Origin: Verrucomicrobiia bacterium
GTDB taxonomy: Bacteria; Verrucomicrobiota; Verrucomicrobiia; Palsa-1439
Assembly (NCBI GenBank): GCA_035577545.1
Contig: DATLVI010000016.1
Location: 1-49,716 of the forward strand
Reading direction: 5' to 3'
DNA length: 49,716 bases
Made by a program: the position numbers and the translations under genes. Positions 35,869 to 44,483 of the stretch are shown here, one piece after another. A model generated the notes under the pieces. The model searched no databases and was not told where the DNA came from. It saw nothing but the letters and a program-made list of their open reading frames with translations. The first letter of the stretch is position 1. Every line of letters starts with the position of its first letter.

Positions 35869-37326
35869 TTACGTTTTATCACGGGCCGAAAGAAGGATGT
35901 AGAGCATATTGCTGATAAAAACAGGATCCCTCGTGATGCCCATATGCGCGGCGAATAGAAACGTAACGGAATCCCAATGGATGCGAGATCCCACAAAAGG
36001 TCCACCTTGCTGACCTTCGACGGTTTTGACGAGAATCGCGCTGACGGCAGCCACCTTGCCATCCCCCGGTACCTGGTTTACGATCTTCAACTTCCCGGTC
36101 TTTGCATCCACGGAGGCCCGGCCGTTGGTCGGAATCGATTCACCGACGAAAAGATGCAGACCCAGGCCCGCAGGAGGAATGGCATCCACGCCCATAGCAC
36201 CGGCAAACCGCTTCGCGCGGTCCAGAGACTTCGTTAGATGATCCAACGCGATCTCACGGAGCTTCTCGGAACTCGTAACCTTCGGCAGAAGCCTGGCCAG
36301 TTCTTTTTCCTGTCCTGGATCCGCCAATCCCCACTTCATCCGCCTCCATAAAGCCGAATCATAGAGATCCAGTTTTTCGCCCTTTTCATCCACAACCATA
36401 CCCAAACTTGGGAACGGCATCATTTCATATAGCGTCAACCACGTCCCGGCGGTCGCTGGTTCGATCCGGGGAACCCCGGGAGCAAACACCACTCCCTCTA
36501 CCAACTCGGTAAACGCATCCAGGTATCCGGCATTGGGCGCGCCGACGATGACCGCCTTGTCGATATCACGAGCCCCCTTCCAGGTTACTTTCGGCGTTGA
36601 GCCATCCGCCGGCAAATCGGCATCTCCGTACAATAAATAATAGCGCGCGATCAATCCGCCCATGGAATGGGCCACGATATCGAACTTCACGTCATAATCT
36701 TTAACTCCATAGACCTCTTCGTATTTTTTCTGGAGATATTTTTTCTTTTCCTGGATGAAGGCATGCAATTGTTTGGCGCTCTCCACCAGATCCCTCCGCC
36801 AGTCGTATCCAAACGTAAAAGACGTGTCATACTTTCTTCCGGCCCCCTGCTTGGTATCTGCGCCGTAATAGCCCCCAAACTCCAGCGCATCGGTCATATC
36901 TTTGTACGCATTCACGTCGAGCGGGAGTCCCAATATATTCACCTTCACCACTTCCAAAACGCCCGAAGGGACCACCGCATCCCGAAGGTCCTTCAGGTCT
37001 TTGCCTGGCCCCATCGGCAAGCTCAATAGACGCAACTGTTCAGCCGAGAAATTCGCCACCATTTCCATACCGGTAAACCGTCCCCAGACGATTGCCTTGG
37101 TCTTGGGATCGGTAAGTTGGGTGCCAAACATCCCGGGGATCACGATGACCGGATGCCGATCGATCCCCTCGTATTGAAAGGCCTTGCGCGTCGTATCACC
37201 GACGAGGATTTTGTCGCCAGTCCGGAAGGAACCGTAAGAACCGGTCGCGGAACATCCATTGGAAGCAACTGCGATGATCAGCACCGCACCACCCAATATA
37301 CTATGGGGGTGTAATTTTATTCTCAT
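35869..37326 (-). CDS. LCAT-like alpha/beta-hydrolase, exported acyltransferase/lipase-type protein
   Basis: A 485-residue protein with an N-terminal signal (residues about 1-24) followed by Cys25 in SNGC, a weak lipobox. The lecithin:cholesterol-acyltransferase-like pattern is clear: VIVIPGMFGTQLTDP (60-74), FGYDWRRDLVESAKQL (173-188), nucleophile Ser221 in VAHSMGGLIARYY and VGAPNAGYLDAF. The likely role is an envelope phospholipid acylhydrolase or acyltransferase; the substrate is unknown. It is a monocistronic-looking gene on the minus strand, 66 bases beyond the longest frame of the XRE-cupin region and unrelated to it by content. Confidence 0.82.
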   Translation of the reverse strand: MRIKLHPHSILGGAVLIIAVASNGCSATGSYGSFRTGDKILVGDTTRKAFQYEGIDRHPVIVIPGMFGTQLTDPKTKAIVWGRFTGMEMVANFSAEQLRLLSLPMGPGKDLKDLRDAVVPSGVLEVVKVNILGLPLDVNAYKDMTDALEFGGYYGADTKQGAGRKYDTSFTFGYDWRRDLVESAKQLHAFIQEKKKYLQKKYEEVYGVKDYDVKFDIVAHSMGGLIARYYLLYGDADLPADGSTPKVTWKGARDIDKAVIVGAPNAGYLDAFTELVEGVVFAPGVPRIEPATAGTWLTLYEMMPFPSLGMVVDEKGEKLDLYDSALWRRMKWGLADPGQEKELARLLPKVTSSEKLREIALDHLTKSLDRAKRFAGAMGVDAIPPAGLGLHLFVGESIPTNGRASVDAKTGKLKIVNQVPGDGKVAAVSAILVKTVEGQQGGPFVGSRIHWDSVTFLFAAHMGITRDPVFISNMLYILLSARDKT

Positions 37327-37711
37327 CTGATGGATTCTAATTCCGGGTCGGTTGACTCATTTCGCGGCAGATCATTTCGTTTTTCGAAAGCGATATCACG
37401 AACACCTCATGCGGCTCGAAAAAGCGAAGCCACCCCAGGATTGTCTCTTCATCCATATTTGACACGCAGCAAGCGGCTAATCTTATGGTTTCGACATTGT
37501 GTTTCGATGGGCTGCATGACGCTTTTTTACCTCTAATGGCGCCGAAGTTCGAGGATGAATTGCCAGACCATGAGCGACGTAGACCTCAAACCAGCAGGCC
37601 GGACGGAGAACCGACAGGCACCCGAAGCAGTTCGGCGAGATTGAGATTTGAGCGCTGTAACCTGTCCCGTCTTCAAGATGTTACAACCGGAAAAGACCCC
37701 TCATACAAGTT
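37327..37711. other. Intergenic region between LCAT-like gene and tRNA-Glu
   Basis: 385 bases. Short frames here are not protein-like, and one runs into the tRNA. No terminator, repeat or RNA structure was convincing. Confidence 0.4.
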
Positions 37712-37787
37712 TGGCGGCCCCAACGGGATTCGAACCCGTGTACCCAGATTGAGAATCTGATGTCCTAGGCCTCTAGACGATGGGGCC
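37712..37787 (-). tRNA. tRNA-Glu (anticodon CTC), CCA encoded
   Basis: The minus strand folds as a cloverleaf: acceptor GGCCCCA pairs with TGGGGCC, the D arm contains GTCTAGAGGCCTAGGAC, the anticodon arm is TCAGA-TTCTCAA-TCTGG with anticodon CTC, and the T arm is ACGGG-TTCGAAT-CCCGT. Discriminator G is followed by genome-encoded CCA. Total length is 76 bases including CCA. It lies 55 bases downstream of mpl on the same strand. Confidence 0.95.
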
Positions 37788-37842
37788 ACGCCATGACCGA
37801 AGTCAGAATGCAGAGACCAGAATACCGACGCAGCGCGGAAAA

Positions 37843-39180
37843 TCAAGCGCTTTGGCGTAGGCGCGTCAGCAGCTTTTCGTGGATGCCGTCGAACTTGCCG
37901 TTGGAGAAGACGGCGACGACGTCACGGTCGTGGAGATTCGGGACGAGATGGTTGATGATGGCGTCGGCATTGGGCGAATACTCGGCCATTTTGCCGTGGC
38001 TGCGGACGCCAGCGATGATCGCGTCGGGATTGAGGCGCTCGCTCTCGTGGAGTTCCTGCAGCCGGTCCACGCGCGAGATGAACACGCCGTCGGCCAGTGA
38101 GAGCGACTCGGTCAATTCGTGCTGGAAGACGTTGCGGCGCGTCGTGTTGCTGCGCGGTTCGAACAGCGCCCACAATCTCCGTTGCGGATATTTCTCGCGG
38201 ATGGCGCGAATCGTCTCGGCAATCGCGGTCGGGTGATGCGCAAAATCATCAAGCACCGTGACGCCCCCCGCTTCCCCGCGCACCTCCATGCGTCGCTTGA
38301 CGCCTGTGAAGGTGGAGAACCCGCGCTGGATCTGCTCGCGCGACAGGCCCAATTCCGCCGCGCACATTGCGACTGCGGCGGCGTTGCGCTGATTGTGTTC
38401 CCCCGCGAGCGGCACGGCAAAATCAGCAGCGTTGTCTTTTGTGAAGAAGCGGAGGCGGCATTGCGCGCCGTCGACGACTTCACGGACATTGGCGTCTTCT
38501 CCATTGGCGATGATCAGGCCGCGGCGCGGCACGATGGCGACTAGTTGGCGAAAGGTGCGCTTGACTGCCGCGAGGTCCGAAAAAATATCGGCGTGATCGA
38601 ATTCGATGTTGTTGAGGATGACGGTGTCGGGGCGGTAGTGGACAAACTTGCTGCGCTTGTCGAAGAACGCCGTGTCGTACTCATCGCCCTCGACGAGGAA
38701 ATGCTTCCCCTGCCCCAGTCGAGCGCCGCCGGGGAAATTATTGGGAAGGCCGCCGATTAGAAAACCGGGAGATAGGCCCGCCGACTCCATCACCCAGGCG
38801 AGCAGCGAGGTGGCGGTCGTTTTGCCGTGCGTGCCGGCGATCACCACGGAGTGTTTGCCACCAAGGAAGCGGTCGCGCACGAGTTCGGGGAGCGAGCAAA
38901 TATTGAGACGTTCGTCGAGGGCGCGCTCGATTTCGGGATTGCCGCGCTTCATCGCGTTGCCGATAACGATGAGATTCGGCTGGTGGTCGAGATTCGATTC
39001 GGCGTGGCCGGGCATGATGCGGATGCCGTGAGCTTCGAGGAAGGTGGACATCGGCGGATAGATGTTCTCGTCACTGCCGGTGACGGCAAAGCCGAGCTCG
39101 CGGCACAGCGCGGCGACAGATGCCATCGCAGTGCCACAAACACCCACGAAATGGATGGTGTTGACCTCCTTCGCGAACAT
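37843..39180 (-). CDS. mpl: UDP-N-acetylmuramate:L-Ala-gamma-D-Glu-mDAP ligase
   Basis: 445 residues from ATG 39180; a GTG one codon earlier is also in frame. It belongs to the Mur ligase family. The N-terminal UDP-binding motif HFVGVCGTAM, the Mpl-like IGNAMKRGNPEIERALD, the ATP loop GTHGKTTA (about 116-123), EGDEYDTAFFDKRSKF and LNNIEFDHADIF are all typical. The enzyme reattaches recycled murein tripeptide to UDP-MurNAc in the cytoplasm. Length matches the family (about 450). It is divergent from the glycosylase gene with 33 bases between starts and followed by tRNA-Glu. Confidence 0.93.
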   Translation of the reverse strand: MFAKEVNTIHFVGVCGTAMASVAALCRELGFAVTGSDENIYPPMSTFLEAHGIRIMPGHAESNLDHQPNLIVIGNAMKRGNPEIERALDERLNICSLPELVRDRFLGGKHSVVIAGTHGKTTATSLLAWVMESAGLSPGFLIGGLPNNFPGGARLGQGKHFLVEGDEYDTAFFDKRSKFVHYRPDTVILNNIEFDHADIFSDLAAVKRTFRQLVAIVPRRGLIIANGEDANVREVVDGAQCRLRFFTKDNAADFAVPLAGEHNQRNAAAVAMCAAELGLSREQIQRGFSTFTGVKRRMEVRGEAGGVTVLDDFAHHPTAIAETIRAIREKYPQRRLWALFEPRSNTTRRNVFQHELTESLSLADGVFISRVDRLQELHESERLNPDAIIAGVRSHGKMAEYSPNADAIINHLVPNLHDRDVVAVFSNGKFDGIHEKLLTRLRQSA

Positions 39181-39213
39181 CACTAGGGTTCCCCGTGCGA
39201 GCTTGTAGCAGAG

Positions 39214-40092
39214 ATGCCGAATTTAATCAACGTTTCTGATTTTGCCCTAGCCAGCACGGTGGAATGCGGGCAGGCCTTTCGCTGGTCACGGACAGCGGAC
39301 GGTTGGTTTGAGGGCGTTGTGGGGCGGCAGGTGATACGGCTACGGCAACATCCCCAGTCCGTGGAATGGGAATCACGCCCGCAGGCCGAGAAGAAAATCG
39401 TGGCGCGGTATCTCGCGTTGGATGTTTCGCTCCCGGAAATTCTCGCGACGTTCCCCGGCGATCCGCTCTTGCGCCAAGCGGTGAAGAATCACCATGGGCT
39501 GCGCGTCATTCGCCAGGAACCGTGGGAATGTCTCGCTTCGTTCATTGCCAGCTCGTCAAAGCAGATCGTGCAGATTCGGCAGATCGTTGACCTATTGGCG
39601 CGACGCTTCGGTGAGCCGGTCAGCGACACCCATCACGCTTTCCCAACCGTTGCGGCCGTCGCCCGCGCGTCGCATCAACAGCTTTGGGATTGCAAACTGG
39701 GGTTTCGCGCCAAGAACCTGCTCGCGGCAGCGCGCTTGATCGATAGCGGCAAACTCGATCTCGACGGGTTGTCGTCGCTGGAATACGGACAGGCACTGGA
39801 AGAGTTGGTCAAATTGCCCGGCGTGGGCGAGAAGATCGCAAATTGCACGCTGCTGTTCGCGTGCGGGTTCAACCAGGCCTTCCCGATCGATGTATGGATT
39901 GAGCGGGCGCTGCGACGAATCTATTTCGACGGCAAGAGACCCGTGACAGCCCGTGAACTTCGGGAATTCGCGCGCACCCATTTCGGCCCGTACGCCGGTT
40001 GGGCGCAACAGTACCTATTTTTCAGTGAGCGGTCGTTGGGCCAGCAGCGCTCGCGCCGCGGTCAGGCGCTGCTCGATGCTGGTGCGAAGTGA
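39214..40092 (+). CDS. OGG1-type 8-oxoguanine DNA glycosylase
   Basis: A 292-residue protein with the architecture of eukaryote-type OGG1: an N-terminal OGG_N domain (about 1-110, VECGQAFRWSR) and an HhH-GPD domain (about 115-270). The hairpin-helix motif LPGVGEKIANC carries the catalytic Lys207, and the activating Asp226 is in FPIDVWIERALRR. It lacks the C-terminal Fe-S cluster of EndoIII. The role is removal of 8-oxoguanine from DNA, with beta-lyase activity. The last 78 bases overlap the convergent C39-like/TPR gene, an unusual arrangement. The start is 33 bases from divergent mpl. Confidence 0.92.
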   Translation: MPNLINVSDFALASTVECGQAFRWSRTADGWFEGVVGRQVIRLRQHPQSVEWESRPQAEKKIVARYLALDVSLPEILATFPGDPLLRQAVKNHHGLRVIRQEPWECLASFIASSSKQIVQIRQIVDLLARRFGEPVSDTHHAFPTVAAVARASHQQLWDCKLGFRAKNLLAAARLIDSGKLDLDGLSSLEYGQALEELVKLPGVGEKIANCTLLFACGFNQAFPIDVWIERALRRIYFDGKRPVTARELREFARTHFGPYAGWAQQYLFFSERSLGQQRSRRGQALLDAGAK

Positions 40093-41046
40093 GGCCTGGC
40101 GTTCCGTTGTCGCGGCCAACGCGGACTCGAAGGTCGTGATGGCGGTCTGCAACCTGCCTTCCTTGAGGTAAATAGTCCCCAACGTATCGAGGTAATAGGC
40201 CTGGCGCGCTGGCCGCAAGGTGACGGCCTGTTGGCACAGCCTGGCCGCTTCATCAAGGTTACTGCCCAGTTCCGAGTACGTGTAGGCGAGATTGTTCATG
40301 GCGTCCGCGTTTTGCGCATCGAGTTCCAGGGCACGGATGAAAGCACCGACCGCTTCGCGCAGCCGCCGCTGCTTGAGCAGCACATTCCCGAGATTCATGC
40401 GGAAGTAGGAGTTCTCGGGATGCAACTGAATGGCTGCGACATAGTGCTCGGTCGCCGCCCCCAACTGGTCGGTGCGTTCGTAGAACAGGCCCAGATCGTT
40501 GTGCTCCTCCGCCGACAAACGCCACGTCGCCTTCTCGGGCGGGCAGACCAACAGGGTCCAATTCCCCGCGCGGTCCCAATGCCGCTGAAAATCCTCCAGG
40601 TGCATTTCATACCGCGCTCGCGTGTCGGAATGCACGATCACGACCTGCCGGAACCTGTCCCAACCGAGCACCAGGAAGTAGTGCGGTTGGTCACCGAATT
40701 TTCCGAGCACGAGAAGCGGGACACCGGCGTCCAGTTTCTCGCGGAGGTCGTCGAGTGAGCCGCGGTACTGACGCACCCAAAGGTTGAAGCGGCGGGCGTA
40801 CTCGCCGAGTTCACTGGTGAGCGTGCCGCCGATGTCGGGCAAATAGATCGCGTCGGCGATTTCATCCTGGGTAACGGGATGGCCGTAGTAATTCGCGAGC
40901 ATCGCCAGCGCCGCAGGGCCGCAATAGCTTGGTTTCTGGGCGATGAATGGGACATCGAGGACGTCGTCCGCCGCTTGAGCAAAGGGCGCGGCTGAGAGGA
41001 AGATAAAGAAACTTACCAACCAAAGAGAATAGCGAGTATTGAGCAT
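40015..41046 (-). CDS. Exported C39-like peptidase with TPR repeats
   Basis: ATG 41046 shares its A with the upstream stop (TGATG) and gives 343 residues with a signal peptide (about 1-26, ending FAQAA). Residues about 28-170 resemble the C39_2 papain-like fold: Cys in QKPSYCGPAALAMLANYYG, His in FGDQPHYFLVLGWD and Asp in VIVHSDTRARYEM. Residues about 185-340 contain four or five TPRs (HNDLGLFYERTDQLGAATEH, MNNLAYTYSELGSNLDEAA). The likely role is periplasmic peptidase or protein-interaction scaffold; the substrate is unknown. Last in an operon after a ferredoxin and DciA. Confidence 0.8.
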   Translation of the reverse strand: MLNTRYSLWLVSFFIFLSAAPFAQAADDVLDVPFIAQKPSYCGPAALAMLANYYGHPVTQDEIADAIYLPDIGGTLTSELGEYARRFNLWVRQYRGSLDDLREKLDAGVPLLVLGKFGDQPHYFLVLGWDRFRQVVIVHSDTRARYEMHLEDFQRHWDRAGNWTLLVCPPEKATWRLSAEEHNDLGLFYERTDQLGAATEHYVAAIQLHPENSYFRMNLGNVLLKQRRLREAVGAFIRALELDAQNADAMNNLAYTYSELGSNLDEAARLCQQAVTLRPARQAYYLDTLGTIYLKEGRLQTAITTFESALAATTERQASLRTSIEQRLTAARALLAQRPLTEK

Positions 41047-41411
41047 CAGCCGATGCGGAAGGAAATGTCGCGGACAGCCTTTTTGCCGAGACGCTCCTGG
41101 ACTTTTTGTAGAATGAGCGGCTTGGAGTAGCGCGTAATTTCCTGCAGCCACATGGGGTGATCGCAGGCGACGATCAGCAGGCCGTTCTTAAGGCTGACCG
41201 GCTGCGCGTGGCGGGCGATGTCGCTGCCCACGATGGTGGGCCAAAGGAAGAAAACCTGCGATTGCTGGAGCCGCTCTCCGAGACCGAGTTGCTTCATCAC
41301 GAGCGGGACGAGTTGGTTCGCGGAATTCGCCGACTTTTGGCCATGCGCGTCGCCATCGCCGAAGGATGGCCGCCATTCGTGGAGGACTTTGGCTCGCAGC
41401 GCGGGCGTCAT
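41046..41411 (-). CDS. dciA: DciA-like (DUF721) protein
   Basis: ATG 41411 overlaps the ferredoxin stop (ATGA), giving 121 residues; the longer frame lies inside the ferredoxin gene. The DUF721 pattern is clear in QLVPLVMKQLGLGERLQQ, VFFLWPTIVGSDIARHAQPV and NGLLIVACDHPMWLQEI. DciA-family proteins assist loading or function of the replicative helicase in bacteria lacking DnaC. The family usually sits near replication or recombination genes, whereas here it is between a ferredoxin and a C39-like protein. Confidence 0.85.
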   Translation of the reverse strand: MTPALRAKVLHEWRPSFGDGDAHGQKSANSANQLVPLVMKQLGLGERLQQSQVFFLWPTIVGSDIARHAQPVSLKNGLLIVACDHPMWLQEITRYSKPLILQKVQERLGKKAVRDISFRIG

Positions 41412-41692
41412 TGCGCGTGCGGCTGCGAAGATGGTTGCGCGGGGGTCACGGCGGCGGCTTCCACGCCATCGCTGCCGATGGCCTCGACAGGACAGCCTTC
41501 CATCGCTTCCTTGCAAAGGGCGTCCTCGTCGGGCGAAGTCGGCTGCTTGTAGACGTAGCTGTAGCCACCATCTTCGTTCCGCGTGAAATTATCCGGGGCC
41601 GTTTCGCGGCACAGATCACAATCGATGCACTGGTCGTCCACGTAGAACTTCCCGGGCACGTTTTCCGGATACCGATTTGCAAATACAGCCAT
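41408..41692 (-). CDS. Small [4Fe-4S] ferredoxin
   Basis: ATG 41692 with GGGGA 3 bases upstream gives 94 residues; GTG 41701 is an alternative. Cluster ligands are CIDCDLC (Cys-x2-Cys-x2-Cys) and the Cys in EGCPVEAIG; an extra Cys in DALCKEA may form a disulfide. The acidic core resembles monocluster bacterial ferredoxins. The tail (AAAVTPAQPSSQPHAQ) is Pro/Gln-rich. It is an electron carrier in the cytoplasm; the partner is unknown. First gene of an overlapping operon. Confidence 0.87.
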   Translation of the reverse strand: MAVFANRYPENVPGKFYVDDQCIDCDLCRETAPDNFTRNEDGGYSYVYKQPTSPDEDALCKEAMEGCPVEAIGSDGVEAAAVTPAQPSSQPHAQ

Positions 41693-41847
41693 GTTCCCCA
41701 CTCTCCGTTAGCGTCGTGATTATAGCAGGGTGGAATGCCGGTTCAACAGCATTTTTCCCCGAAAGCGCTAACGCTCTTCGCATTGGCGGAGAGGTGAGTT
41801 CAATTACTGCCTCGTATCTCCGGAGGGTTTGGCCCGAAACCCAACTG

Positions 41848-42393
41848 TCAGCGTAGCCCTGAGGTTTTTCCAGCGTCCTTCAGAATGCTCAGTACTTCTG
41901 GATCATGCCGAGGATCTTGACCGGTGAAGTATTCCCTGGGGAAACCTAATTGCAGTTGCAATTCCGTATTTACCACGTGTGTGGGCTTGACGATTACTAC
42001 TCCGTCGAAAGGCATGGAAGACCAATCCCACCACAAAGCACCCCTGAAGACACGTCTCTTGCCGACCATAAGAACAAACGACCTTCCATCAGGCAACCTG
42101 AGTCGACGGATTGCTTCGTATGCTGTGTCATTTAAGATGAAACGGTCTGAATCGATATCATAATGTAAAACGTCGTCGGAAGTGAATAAGGGTACATCTT
42201 CCAACTCGATTTGTGAAAGTGGAACATTCGTTGAGGAATGAGCGTCTTTCTCTCCTTTAGCCAGGCATACTTCCACTTTGTCCTTCGATTTCGTATCTTG
42301 CTTGCGCGCTTCTTCCGTCGCTGCGGAGCCGTTGTGAACAAGCATCGTCACTACAGCGCAGAGCAAAATGATACTGAGCGGTTTATTCGGCAT
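41848..42393 (-). CDS. Hypothetical exported protein
   Basis: ATG 42393 gives 181 residues with a signal peptide (residues 1-25, LLCAVVTMLVHNGSAA). The mature part has no family I recognise. It contains EDVPLFTSDDVLHYDIDSDRF, TAYEAIRRLRLPDGRSFVLM and a Trp-rich RGALWWDWSSMPFDGVVI segment. Codon use and the clear signal peptide support a real gene. It stands alone between the ferredoxin operon and a REP-like region. Confidence 0.6.
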   Translation of the reverse strand: MPNKPLSIILLCAVVTMLVHNGSAATEEARKQDTKSKDKVEVCLAKGEKDAHSSTNVPLSQIELEDVPLFTSDDVLHYDIDSDRFILNDTAYEAIRRLRLPDGRSFVLMVGKRRVFRGALWWDWSSMPFDGVVIVKPTHVVNTELQLQLGFPREYFTGQDPRHDPEVLSILKDAGKTSGLR

Positions 42394-42409
42394 AGAACCT
42401 AATGCCATT

Positions 42410-42535
42410 ACCAGAAAAGGGGCCAGTCCCGCATAATCGTGTATTTGCAGTCATTGAGCGTTGCCCAGCCAGTTGACGACCGAACCAACGGCCCCATCTT
42501 AAGCTGTTGCGCTATCCGGCTCAAGGTCATTGAGG
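42410..42535 (-). pseudogene. Possible C-terminal remnant of a REP-associated (Y1) transposase
   Basis: The frame reads MTLSRIAQQLKMGPLVRSS..., resembling the tail of REP-associated tyrosine transposases, which often end in a WIAxxLxMG-type segment. No upstream catalytic part (HUH and Tyr) is present. The nearby palindromes support the reading. The match is short and could be chance. Confidence 0.3.
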
Positions 42536-42605
42536 AAACAGGGTCAGATTTGAACGGCGGCTTGCCCCACCATCGGATTGGAGCCGGGCGGAGCAAGGAG
42601 TCGAA

Positions 42606-42623
42606 CGCAGGCTAAAGCCTGCG
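42606..42623. repeat. REP-like palindrome 1
   Basis: CGCAGGCT-AA-AGCCTGCG has perfect 8-base arms, followed by ACTACGG. The same tail follows the palindrome at 42866. Confidence 0.6.
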
Positions 42624-42665
42624 ACTACGGTATGGGCGGATTCCACGGCAACGACAGAGACCATT

Positions 42666-42687
42666 GCGCTTCAGATCGCTGAAGCGC
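42666..42687. repeat. Perfect hairpin with ATCG loop
   Basis: GCGCTTCAG-ATCG-CTGAAGCGC has perfect 9-base arms. It is followed by CTTCGCTCAGGGTGACAGG-like sequence often seen in intergenic repeats. Confidence 0.55.
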
Positions 42688-42865
42688 GTCTCGTCCAACT
42701 CGGCTCCGACTTCGCTCAGGGTGACAGGCGCGGAATCGGGTGATGATAGGGATATTTCTTCTGGACATCGATTTCCGATAGTTGTATAGTGCGGCCATGT
42801 TCTCTGAACCTGAGAATATGAGAGTGAGTCGCAACCAACCCCACGGCGGTGGCAGGAAAAAACAG

Positions 42866-42878
42866 GCGGGACGCCCGC
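42866..42878. repeat. REP-like palindrome 2
   Basis: GCGGG-ACG-CCCGC followed by GCCACTACGG, sharing its tail with the palindrome at 42606. This supports a dispersed repeat family. Confidence 0.5.
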
Positions 42879-42920
42879 GCCACTACGGAGAAGCGGCCGC
42901 AGAGAACATGCGTTTCTGCG

Positions 42921-43019
42921 AAACGAACCGGATTCATTTCAGCGTGAAAACAGGGGGTAATCTATTGTGGTGGAATCGGATGCGAAGCAAAGCAGTGGAA
43001 ATTCCAATCCGGTTCGTTT
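42921..43019. repeat. 99-base segment bounded by 14-base perfect inverted repeats
   Basis: AAACGAACCGGATT at 42921-42934 and its exact reverse complement at 43006-43019 enclose 71 bases. It lies 26 bases beyond the waaA stop codon. It could be a miniature mobile element or a long RNA hairpin ending the waaA transcript. Confidence 0.55.
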
Positions 43020-43045
43020 GGAACGATTCCGCGGGGATTTCGACC

Positions 43046-44386
43046 CTACTTTTTGAGCGCCTTTTCGATCAGTTCGACGCTGCGGGTGGTGGCGCCAACG
43101 TTGGCTTGGATGACACGGTGGGCGGTGGCGACGATCGATTGACGGCGATCGGGATTTTTCAGGAGTTCCTCCACGGCGCGGCGGAGAGCTTCGGCGTCCG
43201 CGACCTGAACGCAAGCGCCGGCGGCGACGAACTCGCCGGCAATCGCTCGGAAATTCTGCATGTTGGGCCCGAAGATGACGGGATGACCACTGGCGGCGGC
43301 CTCGACGATGTTCTGGCCGCCCTGCCCCACGAGGCTTTTGCCGACGAAGATGGCGGTCGCGATCTTGTAAAACCATTTCAGTTCGCCCGTGGTGTTGACG
43401 ATGAGGCAATCGTACGGCTTGGCGGTCTGTTCGAGCCGCGAGTTGATCTCAGAACGGAGCACGAATTTGATTTGTTTGCGTCGGGCGATGTCCGTGACTT
43501 CACGCGTGCGTTCGACGTGCCGCGGCACGAGGACGAGGAACAGGCGCGGGAATCTTGCCTGCAAGTCCGTGAAAACATCGAACAGAATCTCCTCCTCGCC
43601 GGGATGGGTGCTGCCCGCGACCAGAATTGGTTGTGCCGGCGAGATGCCGATTTGCTTGAGCAACTGGACGGGGTCGACTTTCTGCACATCGGCATGAGGC
43701 ATCGAGACGTCATACTTCATGTTGCCCGTCATGTGTACGCGGTCGCGCGGCACACCGAGGGCCGCGAAGTTATCGGCATCCTCCGGGCTCTGCGCACAGA
43801 CGAGCGCGAGCTTGTCGAAAACCTGGGAGGAGAGTCCGCGCAGGCGTTTGTAGCGCTGCTCGGAACGGAGGGACATGCGGCCGTTCACGAGAAACAAGGG
43901 CACGTTACGGCGCGCGGCCATCCAGATGTGGTTGGGCCACAATTCGGATTCCATGAGGACGATGAAATCGGGTTGAATCAAATCGTACGCACGGTGGACA
44001 GACCAGGGGAAGTCCTGTGGAAAATAGAGCAGCTCGACTTCCTGCGGGAGGCGTTCGTAGGCGAGCGCATAGCCAGTCGAGGTCGTAGTGGTCACGATAA
44101 TGCGCAGGTCGGGGAACTTACGCTGCAATGCGCCGATGAACAGGAGCGCGACGTTGACCTCGCCAACGCTCACCGCTTGGATCCAGCAACGGGGTCCCTT
44201 CTTGTGAGCGAGTCGTTCGCGCGCGTCCGCGGAGTAAAAGCCGAAGCGTTGCCAGAAGTTTTCCCGGTACTTGCCGCGCTTCCACATCTTGTAGAGGAAC
44301 AGCGGGCTCAGGAGGATGAAGCCCAGCGAATACGCGATCGTGTAGAGCAGCCGAATCACGTGGGGACAATAGCCAAATCGTCGCAT
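43046..44386 (-). CDS. waaA: 3-deoxy-D-manno-octulosonic acid (Kdo) transferase
   Basis: ATG 44386 gives 446 residues; GTG 44359 (VIRLLYTIAYSLG) is a plausible alternative because family members start this way. An N-terminal membrane helix precedes the glycosyltransferase halves. Typical motifs are CWIQAVSVGEVNVA, MESELWPNHIW, FLVNGRMS, GSTHPGEEEILFDVF and KSLVGQGGQNIVEAAASGHP. The enzyme attaches Kdo to lipid A precursor at the inner membrane, implying a lipopolysaccharide-bearing outer membrane. It is divergent from the histidine kinase gene. Confidence 0.92.
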   Translation of the reverse strand: MRRFGYCPHVIRLLYTIAYSLGFILLSPLFLYKMWKRGKYRENFWQRFGFYSADARERLAHKKGPRCWIQAVSVGEVNVALLFIGALQRKFPDLRIIVTTTTSTGYALAYERLPQEVELLYFPQDFPWSVHRAYDLIQPDFIVLMESELWPNHIWMAARRNVPLFLVNGRMSLRSEQRYKRLRGLSSQVFDKLALVCAQSPEDADNFAALGVPRDRVHMTGNMKYDVSMPHADVQKVDPVQLLKQIGISPAQPILVAGSTHPGEEEILFDVFTDLQARFPRLFLVLVPRHVERTREVTDIARRKQIKFVLRSEINSRLEQTAKPYDCLIVNTTGELKWFYKIATAIFVGKSLVGQGGQNIVEAAASGHPVIFGPNMQNFRAIAGEFVAAGACVQVADAEALRRAVEELLKNPDRRQSIVATAHRVIQANVGATTRSVELIEKALKK

Positions 44387-44483
44387 GGTTGCGAAGCGAT
44401 TTCTGCCAAACTCAGGTTCAATCACCCTTGACCCATTTAGCGACAAAATGACACTGTTTTATGTATACCGGAGGGGCAAATCA

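Larger units (their letters stand above)
42394..43045. other. Large intergenic region with REP-like palindromes and possible transposase remnant
   Basis: About 650 bases with no intact gene. It contains hairpins at 42606-42623, 42666-42687 and 42866-42878, a 14-base inverted repeat at 42921/43006, and a short minus-strand frame resembling the end of a Y1-type REP-associated transposase (see separate entries). Confidence 0.6.

Noticed and set aside
37485-37760. 91-codon frame upstream of and into tRNA-Glu
   Set aside because: It runs into the tRNA gene (its tail NGIRTRVPRLRI is the typical false translation of a tRNA) and has no support.
42782-44431. 549-codon plus-strand open frame opposite waaA
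   Set aside because: It is the antisense shadow of a well-supported Kdo transferase. Its composition (Asp/Gly/Val-rich, no motif) reflects the codon bias of the real gene.
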